A stretch of 64,000 nucleotides of DNA from Verrucomicrobiota bacterium (GTDB lineage: Bacteria; Verrucomicrobiota; Verrucomicrobiia; Chthoniobacterales; Terrimicrobiaceae): NCBI GenBank assembly GCA_026398275.1, contig JAPLTF010000053.1, positions 1 through 64,000 on the forward strand. The letters run 5' to 3'. Shown here one piece after another: positions 15,868-24,976 of this stretch. The translations under genes and the position numbers were made by a program. The first letter of the stretch is position 1, and every line of letters starts with the position of its first letter. Under the pieces are notes generated by a model. It searched no databases. It was not told where the DNA came from and saw only the letters and a program-made list of their open reading frames with translations.

Positions 15868-16785
15868 TCCCATTTTCAACGGGGCCTTCGAGGCGGCGAC
15901 CGCCCAATCGGGAAAATCCGCAGGGAGGGGGGCGCAGAACTCCAGCGGCTTTCCTGTCTCCGGATGCGCGAAAGCGATTTTCCAGGCATGGAGAAAATGG
16001 CGGGCGTGACCTCCCCGGCGCCCGTAGAGCGGATCTCCGACGATCGGATGGCCGAGGTGCTTGAGATGAACCCGGATCTGGTGGGTTCGTCCGGTGTGGG
16101 GCTGGCACTGGATGAGAGTTTTTCCGAGCGAGGAGGCGAGGACACGGTATTGGGTCACCGAGTCCCGTCCGCGCTCGCTGACCGTCATTTTTTGCCGGTG
16201 GACGGCATGCCGGCCGATCGCGGCCTCGATCTTTCCATGCGGCATCCGGGGAATCCCATCTACAAGAGCGAGGTAGGTTTTTTTGACGAGCCGGTCGGCG
16301 AACTGGCCGGAGATCGAGCGGTGGGCGGAGTCGGTCTTGGCGATGATCAGGCATCCGCTGGTTTCCTTGTCGAGCCGGTGCACGATGCCCGGCCGCTCGA
16401 CGCCGCCGATCACGCTGAGCCCCGCACAATGGAAGAGCAGCGCGTTGACCAGGGTGCCGTCGGCATTTCCCGCGCCGGGATGCACGACAAGCCCGGCCGG
16501 CTTGTTCAGCACGAGGAACGAGGCGTCCTCATGGAGGATATCCAGCGGGATGTCCTGCGCCCTTGCGACCGAAGGCTCGACCTCGTCGGGAACCGTCACG
16601 CGGAGTTCATCCCGGGCCCGGAGGGTCTGCGAGGCGCGGGCAGGCAAGCCGTTCACGAGCACGCAGCCCTCGCGAATGAACGTCTGGAGCCGCACGCGGG
16701 AATACGCCGGCATCACCGCGCTCAGGTGCCGGTCCAGCCGGGCGCCCTTGCCGGCATCCCCCGCGATCCATGTTTCGCCATTCAT
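15853..16785 (-). CDS. rluD: RluA/RluD-family pseudouridine synthase
   Basis: 310 residues: an N-terminal S4 RNA-binding domain (RLDRHLSAVMPAYSRVRLQT, then IREGCVLVNG) and the RluA catalytic domain with VLNKPAGLVVHPG, GIVHRLDKETSG (catalytic Asp139) and the PHTGRTHQIRVHLKHLGHPI motif. Domain order and length match RluD, which modifies helix 69 of 23S rRNA, but RluA-family specificity cannot be fixed by eye. The start at 16785 (MNGETWIAGD) was chosen over a long upstream extension that crosses the kinase gene. Confidence 0.88.
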   Translation of the reverse strand: MNGETWIAGDAGKGARLDRHLSAVMPAYSRVRLQTFIREGCVLVNGLPARASQTLRARDELRVTVPDEVEPSVARAQDIPLDILHEDASFLVLNKPAGLVVHPGAGNADGTLVNALLFHCAGLSVIGGVERPGIVHRLDKETSGCLIIAKTDSAHRSISGQFADRLVKKTYLALVDGIPRMPHGKIEAAIGRHAVHRQKMTVSERGRDSVTQYRVLASSLGKTLIQCQPHTGRTHQIRVHLKHLGHPIVGDPLYGRRGGHARHFLHAWKIAFAHPETGKPLEFCAPLPADFPDWAVAASKAPLKMGSGLL

Positions 16786-16863
16786 GCGGGCTTTTGCATT
16801 GCGGGATTCATGGCAACAGGGTAGTTCTCGGCACAGTCCTAGTTTTGACCCCTGCCGAGAATA

Positions 16864-18720
16864 ATGGCAAACGAATCTTCCCCCATCCCCGAGTCCACAG
16901 AGACATTGGACAACGCAATGCCCGTGGAATCCGGGGCGGAGAATGTTTTTGAGGCGTGTCCCTCGTGCAAGACCCTCATGGACATGTCGGATGTGATGCC
17001 GTTCACGGAGGTCACGTGCCCGAACTGCCAGCACAAGATGCGTGCGAGGCAGCATTTCAACCATTTCACGCTGATCGAGCAGATCGGCGAGGGCGGGATG
17101 GGGGCTGTCTTCAAGGCGCTCGACAATAATCTCAACCGGTATGTCGCGCTGAAGATCCTGAAAAAGGAGATCAGCTACAATGCGGAGGAGCAGGAAAAGC
17201 TGGCCAAGGAGGCGCGCCTGACGGCAGCGATCAACCATCCGCACGTGGTCAAAGTTTTTCATTTCGGGCGGGATCACGGGCAATTTTATCTGGCGATGGA
17301 GCTCGTCGAAAAAGGCTCTCTCGACCAGTTGATGGCGGTCCAGAAGCGGATAGGCGAGGCGCAGGTGCTGGAGGTGGGAATGCAGATTGCCATGGGACTA
17401 GGAGCTGCGCTCGAACTGGATCTCATCCATCGCGACATCAAGCCCGGGAACATCCTTTTTGCCGATGCGCACACGGCCAAGCTGGTGGATTTCGGTCTGG
17501 CGATCGTGATGGACGAGGAAGCGATGGTGCGCGGGGAAATCTGGGGGACCCCGTATTACATCGCCCCGGAGAAGCTCGACAACCAGCCCGAGGATTTCCG
17601 AAGCGATATCTACAGCCTTGGCGGAACGCTCTTTCATGCCCTTGCGGGGCGGCCGCCCTACGAGGCTGAATCCGCCTCGATGGTCGCCCTCAAGCAGCTC
17701 AAGAGCCAGCAGGTGAGCCTGCAGGCATTTGCGCCGGATGTGTCGAGCGAGACGGCCTACGTCATCAACCGCATGATGGCGAAAAATCCGGAGGAGCGCT
17801 ACCAGTCCTACGAGGAGCTGATCGGGCACCTGACCTATGCCCGCGACAAGCTTCTCGAGCGGGCGCGCAAGCCTCTCCAGCCGAAGCAGAGGGTTGTTTT
17901 GGAGACCGATGAAACGCGGAAGTTCACAGCGATCATCTCTCTGATCCTCCTGGGGGTCGTCCTTCTGGCCGGGGTCGGCGTGTATGTGATGCGCGACAAG
18001 ATTTTTCCCGCGATGGCAACTGGCATGGAGAAGGGCCCCGGGCTGCAGGGCCAGGAGGAGGCGCAATCGCAGCTGTTATCCGGGGTTTCGACGCTTGCGC
18101 AGGGCGACGTGGAGGGAGCAAAAACCGAGTTCCTGCGCCTGGCGGCGCGCGCCGACTTCCCGCAGCCGCAGAAAAACTGGGCCATCCTGAACGGGGCACT
18201 CGCCTCCTTGGTGCTCGGCGAAGCAAATCCGCCGCTCGCGAGCCTGAAGAAAATGAGCGAGGCAGAGCTCTTTTCCACAACGCCGGAGAACCAGCAGCTT
18301 GCCAATTTCTTTGTCGAGGTCAGCCGGGTCGTGAGCCAGAACAAGCCGATCTCCTCGACCATCCGCTCGCTCTACGATTCCAGGAAGGAAGCATTCGCGC
18401 TTTTGTTTTTTGCGATCTGGGACTGGGAGGCGAAGTCGGAATTTTCGGATGCGGGACCGCTTTTGAAGACATTTTTGAGCCGGGTTTCCCCGGATGACTG
18501 GGCTGTCCAATACAAGCCGCTCGCCGAAAAATACCTTGCCGATTGGGTGCTCCTGGAGCCATTGGAGAAGAGCGCTGAGAAGTTGGATTCTCCTGCGGCG
18601 GCAACGGCATTTCTTGGCCAGCTCAATAATGCCCGTTCGCAGGTTCAGACCGGCACCAGGGTCAGCGATCGTCTGGATCAATTGGAGAAACAAGCCAAAG
18701 CCAAGGCTGGAAATCCCTGA
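16864..18720 (+). CDS. Membrane Ser/Thr protein kinase with zinc-ribbon head
   Basis: 618 residues. Two CxxC pairs (C32/C35 and C52/C55) form an N-terminal zinc ribbon. The Hanks-type kinase domain runs about 66-325 with glycine loop GEGGMG (75-80), Lys97, HRDIKPGN (189-196) and DFG (209-211), so it should be active. One membrane helix follows (about 354-375), then an external alpha-helical domain of 240 residues that may be TPR-like. Such kinases phosphorylate Thr on partners including FHA proteins, and an FHA-ABC transporter is encoded upstream. It is divergent from rluD by 78 bp. Confidence 0.88.
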   Translation: MANESSPIPESTETLDNAMPVESGAENVFEACPSCKTLMDMSDVMPFTEVTCPNCQHKMRARQHFNHFTLIEQIGEGGMGAVFKALDNNLNRYVALKILKKEISYNAEEQEKLAKEARLTAAINHPHVVKVFHFGRDHGQFYLAMELVEKGSLDQLMAVQKRIGEAQVLEVGMQIAMGLGAALELDLIHRDIKPGNILFADAHTAKLVDFGLAIVMDEEAMVRGEIWGTPYYIAPEKLDNQPEDFRSDIYSLGGTLFHALAGRPPYEAESASMVALKQLKSQQVSLQAFAPDVSSETAYVINRMMAKNPEERYQSYEELIGHLTYARDKLLERARKPLQPKQRVVLETDETRKFTAIISLILLGVVLLAGVGVYVMRDKIFPAMATGMEKGPGLQGQEEAQSQLLSGVSTLAQGDVEGAKTEFLRLAARADFPQPQKNWAILNGALASLVLGEANPPLASLKKMSEAELFSTTPENQQLANFFVEVSRVVSQNKPISSTIRSLYDSRKEAFALLFFAIWDWEAKSEFSDAGPLLKTFLSRVSPDDWAVQYKPLAEKYLADWVLLEPLEKSAEKLDSPAAATAFLGQLNNARSQVQTGTRVSDRLDQLEKQAKAKAGNP

Positions 18721-18864
18721 GAACCTGTGAAATCATTAGGAAAAGCCGCGCGAGAGTAGAAAAGGCCGGATGGCAAGGCGCTCGCGAAGGCGCATCCCCT
18801 CAGCGGGCTGTCACTGAGCGAGCAACACCGCCAGACGGCCTTTTCCTACTTATTTCACAGGTTC
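18721..18864. repeat. Long imperfect palindromic element
   Basis: Outer arms GAACCTGTGAAAT (18721-18733) and ATTTCACAGGTTC (18852-18864) are perfectly complementary. Inside them AGGAAAAGCCG (18738-18748) matches CGGCCTTTTCCT (18836-18847) with one base inserted, and an additional AAAAGGCCGG occurs at 18760-18769. The element is about 144 bp, starts at the base after the kinase stop, and carries no ORF. It resembles a MITE or REP-like palindrome; no second copy was noticed in the window. Confidence 0.6.
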
Positions 18865-18892
18865 CTGAGCCCGGGGGGGGCGTTTTGGAAAC

Positions 18893-19096
18893 TTGCGAAA
18901 GAAGTTCCCCGGGCTGATAAAATTCATTCCTGTGCGTGACTTGTGCGAAAGTCTGTTTAAAGATGACAGGTTCGGGCTTGGCCTGATCCGCCGCAACAGC
19001 GGACGCTCGGAGTTTCTGATCCCCGCAGGTGCGGTGGATGCTCCCGACCGCGTCCTGAGCCAGTGGGTCGTGGCCTCCGATCGCGACAATCCATGA
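18893..19096 (+). CDS. Small protein, first gene of the exopolysaccharide operon
   Basis: 67 residues from a TTG start; the frame is open only back to 18869, just after the palindromic element. The sequence KFPGLIKFIPVRDLCESLFK, then GLGLIRRNSGRSEFLIPAGA looks protein-like but I cannot name a family. Its stop overlaps the next start (ATGA), supporting real translation. The lack of a good start and the abrupt left boundary raise the possibility that the upstream palindromic element truncated a longer gene. Confidence 0.45.
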   Translation: MRKKFPGLIKFIPVRDLCESLFKDDRFGLGLIRRNSGRSEFLIPAGAVDAPDRVLSQWVVASDRDNP

Positions 19097-20358
19097 GATA
19101 TCTAAAAGCCACTATTTTGATCGGCACGGTCTCGGCCGTCGTCGTGCTTGTGCTGTATGCCACCGGCTGGCTGACGAACACGCTCGATCTCGTCTCGCTG
19201 CAGGCCTACAAAATGAAGAAGCCCATGGTCACCCAGCAGGGGGTCCATGTGGCGCTGATCGCCATCCTCGCATTCGCCGCCGCCTGGACGACGGTTGATA
19301 TCACGCGGCCGGTTCTGAAGGCGATCGTCGCGTTCGGTGCGGCGATCCTTCTGCTGACCGGCTCGATGGTTCTTGCGCTCTACAACGTCTACTTTTCTCC
19401 CTTCCCGTCGATCTTTGCGATCCTCACCAGCTTCTTCATCGGGCTCGCCTACGGGCACACCGGCAGCGGCTCGCGGAAAAAGGTGATGGAGCGGCTGTTC
19501 GGGCAGCGGCTTTCGCGCGGGGCGTTCAGCGAGCTGGTCAACTCGAATACTCCCCTGGATTTCCCCGGTTCCCTGCAGGAGGGGACCGTGCTGGTGGTGG
19601 CCGTCCACAACCACTCGGAGCTGATGGAGCTTCTCACGCCGGAAAATTATGCGGCGATGACAAACCTCTACCTCCGCACCGCCTCGGACTACCTGGTCGA
19701 GGTGGGCGGGTATCTTGACGAATGCGGCGGCGAGAGCGTGCGGGTGGTCTTCGGCGCCCCGGTTTCCGACCCGAGGCATGCGGCCAAGGCCTGCCGTGCG
19801 GCGCTGGATCTTGCGGCGCGGCTCGATGACCTGAACCGCGAATGCGACGCCACCTGGCAGAGGCGGCTGGATTTCCGGATCGGCATCAACTCCGGAGAGA
19901 TGATCGCTGCGGCCTACGGCGGATCGCGGCTGGGCAGCTTCAGCGTGGCCGGTCCCGTGGTCGAGTTTGCGCGGCGGCTGTGCTCCGCGTGCGCGACCTA
20001 TGGCTGCAAAATCCTGATCGGGCCGGAGACCTATGAGCCGGCGGCCGAGACGCTGGAGGTCCGCCCGATCGAGGTGGTGAAATCCGCCGGCGAGCGCCGC
20101 CGGGTCGAGCTTTACGAGATTCTTGCCCCCAAGCACGGCCTCTCGCCCGAGCGCGAGCGCAGCCGCAACCATTACTGGACCGGCGTCCTCCACTACCGCG
20201 AGCGCCAGTGGGACAAGGCGATCGAGGAATTTTCCAAAGCCCGCATCACCGGGATCCCGGATTCCGTTTTGGATTATTACATCCGCCGGGTCGAGCGCAG
20301 CCGCCGGGGCGAGGAGGAGGTCAACAAAGACCAGATGCTCCTCTTCAGCGCAGCGTGA
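19093..20358 (+). CDS. Membrane-anchored class III cyclase-like protein, probably inactive
   Basis: 421 residues. Several hydrophobic N-terminal helices (ATILIGTVSAVVVLVLYATG, then IAILAFAAAWTTVDI and VAFGAAILLLTGSMVLALYN) precede a class III adenylate/guanylate cyclase homology domain and a C-terminal TPR-like hairpin. Catalytic positions are degenerate: the usual FxDI metal Asp is replaced in VLVVAVHNHSELME, the second Asp (GDAVMxVFG) is Glu in GESVRVVFG, and the VNLAAR Asn is Glu in VVEFARRL. It is therefore more likely a regulator or scaffold than a cyclase. ATGA overlap upstream and GTGA overlap downstream show translational coupling. Confidence 0.75.
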   Translation: MRYLKATILIGTVSAVVVLVLYATGWLTNTLDLVSLQAYKMKKPMVTQQGVHVALIAILAFAAAWTTVDITRPVLKAIVAFGAAILLLTGSMVLALYNVYFSPFPSIFAILTSFFIGLAYGHTGSGSRKKVMERLFGQRLSRGAFSELVNSNTPLDFPGSLQEGTVLVVAVHNHSELMELLTPENYAAMTNLYLRTASDYLVEVGGYLDECGGESVRVVFGAPVSDPRHAAKACRAALDLAARLDDLNRECDATWQRRLDFRIGINSGEMIAAAYGGSRLGSFSVAGPVVEFARRLCSACATYGCKILIGPETYEPAAETLEVRPIEVVKSAGERRRVELYEILAPKHGLSPERERSRNHYWTGVLHYRERQWDKAIEEFSKARITGIPDSVLDYYIRRVERSRRGEEEVNKDQMLLFSAA

Positions 20359-21527
20359 AAAGCGGCAGCGTGATCTTCCGGATCGGCGGCGTCCTGCTCG
20401 TCGTCGTCCTTTTCGGCTGGTATCTTTTTACCAACGTTTTCAACCTCGTGAGCGTATCCGGCGTGGTGAGCGCCCCGCTGCTGAACATCACGAGCCCGAT
20501 CGACGGGGTGATCGTCGAGTCGTTTGTGCAGGATGGCCAGCCTTGCATCAAGGGGCAGGACCTGATGACCGTCCGCAACGACCGTCTCGACCGGCGTCTG
20601 GAGTCAAAACTTTCCGCAGACATCGCCTCGGCGAAGGCCGATCTGGCAACGCTTGCCGGGCAGATCGACCAGATTTCCAAATTGGTGGGGGAGATGGGGA
20701 CGCGGCTCGCCGCACATACCGCATCAAACGCGGGGCGGCTTGAGCAAAACCTCGTCGAGGCCACAGCCGAGGCCTCGGGAGCAGAGGTCGATCACGTGCA
20801 AAAAGTCAAAGATCTGGAGCGCATGGAAACCCTCGCATTAAAAAATGTGGACTCCCGCAAGCAGGTGGACGACGCCCGCTTTTCCGCGCAGCGCGCCGAG
20901 ACGGATCTCGCCCGCGCGACCGCGAAGCGCGAGAGCCTCCGCCATCAGCTCGACGCCGCCAAATCGGGGATCCTGCTCGGCGAGGGATACTCCGGATCAG
21001 CCTACAGCGAGCAGCGCTCCGACGAACTCCGCATCCAGCTGGTCGCGCTCAACGGCGAGCGCCAGCGACTGGAGGCTTCCCTGCAGGCGCTCGAGGCCCA
21101 GCTCAAGGCCGAGCAGCTGTTTATCGAGGAGCACGGGCACCGCCACATCACGAGCCCGGCCAACGGGGTCGTGGCTGTTGTTTTCGGGGGGGAGGGGGTC
21201 GAGGTCAGCAAGGGGGCTCCGCTGGTTGACATCGTCGACACGGACCGCTCCTATGTCGAAGCCGCCGTTCCCCAGAAGGGGTTCAGCAGCATCTCCATCG
21301 GGCAGGTGGTCAAGGTTCGGCTTGCGGGGAGCAGCGGGGAAATCCCGGGAACGGTCCGTTCGTTTCAAGGGGGCGGCGCGAATCGGGAGGCCACAGGACG
21401 GGCTTCGATCACGCTCAAATCCGGCCCCGGAGATGTGCTGGTCACCATCGGGTTGGATTCCGCGGAACTTCGCCGGCAATTCGGCAACTCCCCGCAGATC
21501 GGACGCCTGGCCAGGGTGCATTTCTGA
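20355..21527 (+). CDS. HlyD-like membrane fusion protein
   Basis: 390 residues. A single N-terminal membrane helix (IFRIGGVLLVVVLFGWYLF) is followed by a biotinyl-lipoyl-like half (LLNITSPIDGVIVESFVQDG), a long coiled coil (about 80-245, LESKLSADIASAKADLATLA and onward), the second lipoyl half (HITSPANGVVAVVFGGEGVE) and a beta barrel (GQVVKVRLAGSSGEIPGTVR). Next to a GT2 synthase this recalls Alg44 and similar periplasmic partners of secreted polysaccharides. GTG start at 20355 overlaps the cyclase-like stop. Confidence 0.82.
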   Translation: MKSGSVIFRIGGVLLVVVLFGWYLFTNVFNLVSVSGVVSAPLLNITSPIDGVIVESFVQDGQPCIKGQDLMTVRNDRLDRRLESKLSADIASAKADLATLAGQIDQISKLVGEMGTRLAAHTASNAGRLEQNLVEATAEASGAEVDHVQKVKDLERMETLALKNVDSRKQVDDARFSAQRAETDLARATAKRESLRHQLDAAKSGILLGEGYSGSAYSEQRSDELRIQLVALNGERQRLEASLQALEAQLKAEQLFIEEHGHRHITSPANGVVAVVFGGEGVEVSKGAPLVDIVDTDRSYVEAAVPQKGFSSISIGQVVKVRLAGSSGEIPGTVRSFQGGGANREATGRASITLKSGPGDVLVTIGLDSAELRRQFGNSPQIGRLARVHF

Positions 21528-21552
21528 TCCCTCACGCCATGCCGGACAATCC

Positions 21553-23547
21553 ATGATCTGGGATTTTGACTGGCCGGTGGCGCTGATCGGGGGGTGCCTT
21601 GCGGTGGTGGTATTGGCGGTGGGGTGGGGATCTCCCATGAGAACCGCCGCGCGCGCGGCGGTTGCCGGCGCGACATTCGCCGCCTCGATCGTCTACCTGT
21701 GGTGGAGGATTTCGACCTACCCGTTTTTCTCCGATCTCCCTCCGGCCGACCGGATCGCCTCGCTGGTTTTTCTTGGATGCGAGGTGATCGTGTTCTTCGA
21801 ATACGGAATTTTTCTTCTGGGCATGGCCCGCCGCAGGGACAACAAGCCGTTTGCGGACAGGAAGGCGGCCGAGCTGCGGGCGATTCCCCCGGACGGGCTG
21901 CCGGAGGTCGATGTCTTTGTGACGACATACAACGAGGAGTGGAGGATCCTCTCCCGCACGATCCATGCGGTCAAAGCCCTCGACTACCCGAAAAAGAATA
22001 TCTGGATCCTCGACGACGGCCGGCGGGAGTGGCTCGCGGAAAAATGCCGCCTGCTCGGGGTCCGCTGCGTGCACCGTCCGGACAGCAGCCATAAAAAGGC
22101 TGGCAACCTCAACCACGGATTATCCGTGAGCTCCGCGCCATTCATCCTCAGCATCGATGCCGACTTCATCCCGTTCCCGCATTTTCTGTGGCGGGTGCTG
22201 GGGTTTTTCGAGGACCCGAAAGTGGGCGCGGTGCAGACCCCGCAATACAGCTACAACGTGGACCCGATGAGAAACACGCTCGGCCTCCAGCGCGGCGGCT
22301 TCGATGACCAGCTGATGTTCTACACGGAGATCCAGCCCTGCCGGGATGCCTGGAACGCCGCATTTTTCTGCGGGACGTCTGGCATCCTCCGTCGCGCGGC
22401 GCTCGAGGATATCGGCGGGTTTGTCACCGGCTGCGATGTCGAGGACCAGATCACCTCGATCGCGCTTTACTGCAAGGGCTGGGTCACCCGCTTTCTCGAT
22501 GAGGAGCTGAGCATGGGGCTGGCGCCCGAGTCGCTGGAAGCGTTCTTCCAGCAGCGCGTGCGCTGGTGCCGCGCCAGCCTGCAAATCCTCTTCACGCGCT
22601 ACGGGCCGTTTTCCCGGAACCGCCTCAACCCCGTACAGCGAATCCTGTTTTCGCAAAGTTTCTGGCTGCTCGGGCAGATCGGCCCGATCGCTTATGCGCT
22701 CGTCCCGGCCGCCGTGTGGTTCTTCGGTTTGGACATCGTTCCCAAAATGGATTCCAGGCAGATGTTCCTCGTTCCGCTGGTGATGTTTTGCACCGTGTCC
22801 CTGGCCACGAGCTGGCTTTGCGGGCGGAAATGGATCCCCGTGATCTCGGCCGGCATCGGGCTGTTCCAGGCGGTCTCGCTGCTCCCCACCGCCATCTTCA
22901 GCATCATCAAGCCGTTCGGGAAACCGCTTTTTTCCAAAGTCACGAGGGCCACACCCAAAGGGGCCGAGGCGAGGGGTGGCTCCCGGTTCTATTGGAAGAC
23001 ACTGCTCCCCCTGGCCACGCTCATGGCCGTCTCCATCATCGGAATCGCCACGAGCAACGTCGCACAAAACATGCTCCTCTCCGACCCGGATGTGATCGTG
23101 ACGGTCATCCTCTGGTCCGTCGTGAGTTTGACCACGATCGGGATCGCCATGTTTTGCTGCATCGAGCTTCCGTATGCCCGCGAGGAGGAGCGCTTTCTGA
23201 TCGACAGGCCATGCGTGGTGAGCGGCCCGGGAGGCGAAGAATCCCGGGGGGTTGCGGTCAATCTCTCAATGGTATCCGCGCTGGTGGATTCCTGCCAGCC
23301 TCCTCTGAGGGCAGGCGAAAAGGTCATGCTTCGTGTGCAGGGATTCCCGGATCTGCCCTGCACTGTCGAGCGGGATCTGCCCAATGGCGGGGCACTTCTC
23401 TCCTTCGAAAGCCTGGACATCGAAACCGAGGAGGAACTGGTCCAGACACTGCTGCTGAACCCCAAAGTGCTTCTGCCCCCGCTGACGCAGGTCCGGTATT
23501 TCCTCCCGGCTCTCATCCGCAGGTTGCTGACATCCTCCGGTTCCTGA
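21553..23547 (+). CDS. BcsA-like processive glycosyltransferase with PilZ-like C terminus
   Basis: 664 residues with about seven membrane helices. The family 2 catalytic core shows ILDDGRREW (DDG 154-156), SIDADFIPF (DAD 202-204), FFCGTSGILRR, a VED triplet (296-298, in place of TED) and QQRVRW (333-338). This is the D,D,D,QxxRW pattern of cellulose and alginate synthases. The last ~100 residues resemble a PilZ domain (VAVNLSMVSALV), but the c-di-GMP-binding RxxxR and final Gly of NxSxxG are not clear. Polymer identity cannot be told by eye. Start at 21553; longer frames run through the HlyD gene. Confidence 0.86.
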   Translation: MIWDFDWPVALIGGCLAVVVLAVGWGSPMRTAARAAVAGATFAASIVYLWWRISTYPFFSDLPPADRIASLVFLGCEVIVFFEYGIFLLGMARRRDNKPFADRKAAELRAIPPDGLPEVDVFVTTYNEEWRILSRTIHAVKALDYPKKNIWILDDGRREWLAEKCRLLGVRCVHRPDSSHKKAGNLNHGLSVSSAPFILSIDADFIPFPHFLWRVLGFFEDPKVGAVQTPQYSYNVDPMRNTLGLQRGGFDDQLMFYTEIQPCRDAWNAAFFCGTSGILRRAALEDIGGFVTGCDVEDQITSIALYCKGWVTRFLDEELSMGLAPESLEAFFQQRVRWCRASLQILFTRYGPFSRNRLNPVQRILFSQSFWLLGQIGPIAYALVPAAVWFFGLDIVPKMDSRQMFLVPLVMFCTVSLATSWLCGRKWIPVISAGIGLFQAVSLLPTAIFSIIKPFGKPLFSKVTRATPKGAEARGGSRFYWKTLLPLATLMAVSIIGIATSNVAQNMLLSDPDVIVTVILWSVVSLTTIGIAMFCCIELPYAREEERFLIDRPCVVSGPGGEESRGVAVNLSMVSALVDSCQPPLRAGEKVMLRVQGFPDLPCTVERDLPNGGALLSFESLDIETEEELVQTLLLNPKVLLPPLTQVRYFLPALIRRLLTSSGS

Positions 23548-23590
23548 CGCCCATAGCGTTCCCGCACAGCCCGCGAAATTGCGGGCATCG

Positions 23591-23614
23591 AAAAAGCCTG
23601 CCGGGATGCCTTTT
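23591..23614 (+). terminator. Possible terminator after the synthase operon
   Basis: AAAAG (23592-23596) can pair with CTTTT (23610-23614), with further imperfect GC pairing inside, ending in a short T run. A GCCCGC-GAAATT-GCGGGC hairpin lies just upstream around 23568-23585. Either may end the operon; the pairing is imperfect. Confidence 0.35.
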
Positions 23615-23767
23615 CGGATTGAGAAGAACCCGCCTCGGTTCCCGACCGAAATTGCGGGCAAGCCAACCACGGATGCATTGACCCCGAAGCACTTCCCGCG
23701 CACAATTCACCCCATCATGGCGAAGGAATACAGTCGGAATCGGACGTAATTTTGGTAGCCTGAACCT

Positions 23768-24976
23768 ATGAAAGTTGCGGCAATTGAAAACTCCAGAACT
23801 CGTCAGGAGGAACTTGGACAATTCCTCACCGCGACGCCTGTTGCTGACTTCATGGCTTCAATGTTCGGACCGCTCCCGCAAACGGTGCGCTTGCTGGATG
23901 CGGGCGCGGGCGCGGGCTCACTCACTGCCGCCTTTATCTCACGCCTGTGTGAGAGAAAAGACGGTGTGCGCGCCATTGAAGTGACCCTCTACGAATTGGA
24001 CCCGAAAATCTTGGACGCTCTTTCTGCGACAATGCAGGAATGCCAGCGTCGTTGCACGGATGCGGGCATTCGCTTCACGTTCGCAATCCATTCCGCCGAC
24101 TTCATCCAAGAAATGTCGGCACGTATCGGAGGTGATTTGTTCGGCACGCTCCCGCCCTCCTTTGATGCCGCTATCGCGAATCCGCCTTACCGGAAAATCG
24201 GGGCCGACTCAGCCGAGCGACGCGCTTTGCGTTCAGTCGGCGTAGAAACCAGCAATCTCTACACCGGCTTCATTGCACTTATCCAGCGCCTGTTGGCACC
24301 CGGCGGACAACTCGTCGGCATCACGCCGCGCAGTTTCTGCAACGGCCCATACTTCCGGCCTTTTCGCGAGGACTTCCTGAATCATTTGGAACTCCGCCGC
24401 CTCCATGTTTTTGAATCCCGCCAAGCCGCCTTTCGCGGTGACAGCGTGCTGCAGGAGAACATCATCTTCCATGCGGTGAAGGGGCGGAAACAACCCGACA
24501 AAATGATCATCTCCAGCAGCAGCGGAGAGCATGGCGACGACATCACCGAGACGGTCTTTCCTTTCGCTGAAATCGTCCATCCGCACGACGCCGAGAAGTT
24601 CATCCACATCCCCTCCGCGGCCAGCCACTCCGCGGCCAAGGAAACCTTGGGCGGTCTCAGTTCCAGCCTCGCATCGCTGGGCGTGACCGTTTCGACTGGG
24701 CGCGTCGTGGACTTCCGCCTCAAGGAAGCTCTGCGCAAGGAACCCGAACGCGGTGCCGTCCCTCTGCTCTATCCATGCCATTTCAACGGCAGCACTGTTC
24801 ACTGGCCCAAGCGCGAATCCCGCAAACCCAACGCCATTCTCGACAACGACGAGACGCGCCCGTGGCTCGTGCCCTCCGGCATTTATCTCCTCACGAAACG
24901 CTTCACGTCAAAGGAAGAACGTCGCCGTCTTGTGAGAGCGGACCGACTTCAAAAGGAGATGCTCCAAGTCGGGTAA
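23768..24976 (+). CDS. BsuBI/PstI-type adenine methyltransferase, C-terminally truncated
   Basis: 402 residues of an N6-adenine DNA methyltransferase: GQFLTATPVADFMASMF (motif X), LLDAGAGAGSLTAAF (SAM site), IANPPYRKI (NPPY catalytic motif IV) and LVGITPRSFCNGPYF. Family members from BsuBI/PstI systems are about 500 residues. Here the expected region TKRFTSKEERRRLV is followed by an unrelated RADRLQKEMLQVG and a stop, so roughly 100 C-terminal residues are missing. The 3' end overlaps a convergent gene by 28 bp. The partner endonuclease domain is encoded at 25707. Confidence 0.8.
   Translation: MKVAAIENSRTRQEELGQFLTATPVADFMASMFGPLPQTVRLLDAGAGAGSLTAAFISRLCERKDGVRAIEVTLYELDPKILDALSATMQECQRRCTDAGIRFTFAIHSADFIQEMSARIGGDLFGTLPPSFDAAIANPPYRKIGADSAERRALRSVGVETSNLYTGFIALIQRLLAPGGQLVGITPRSFCNGPYFRPFREDFLNHLELRRLHVFESRQAAFRGDSVLQENIIFHAVKGRKQPDKMIISSSSGEHGDDITETVFPFAEIVHPHDAEKFIHIPSAASHSAAKETLGGLSSSLASLGVTVSTGRVVDFRLKEALRKEPERGAVPLLYPCHFNGSTVHWPKRESRKPNAILDNDETRPWLVPSGIYLLTKRFTSKEERRRLVRADRLQKEMLQVG

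Noticed and set aside
20845-21552. A 236-codon N-terminal extension of the BcsA-like protein
   Set aside because: It overlaps the HlyD-like gene in another frame and is Ser/Arg/Pro-rich noise; the membrane helices begin at 21553.
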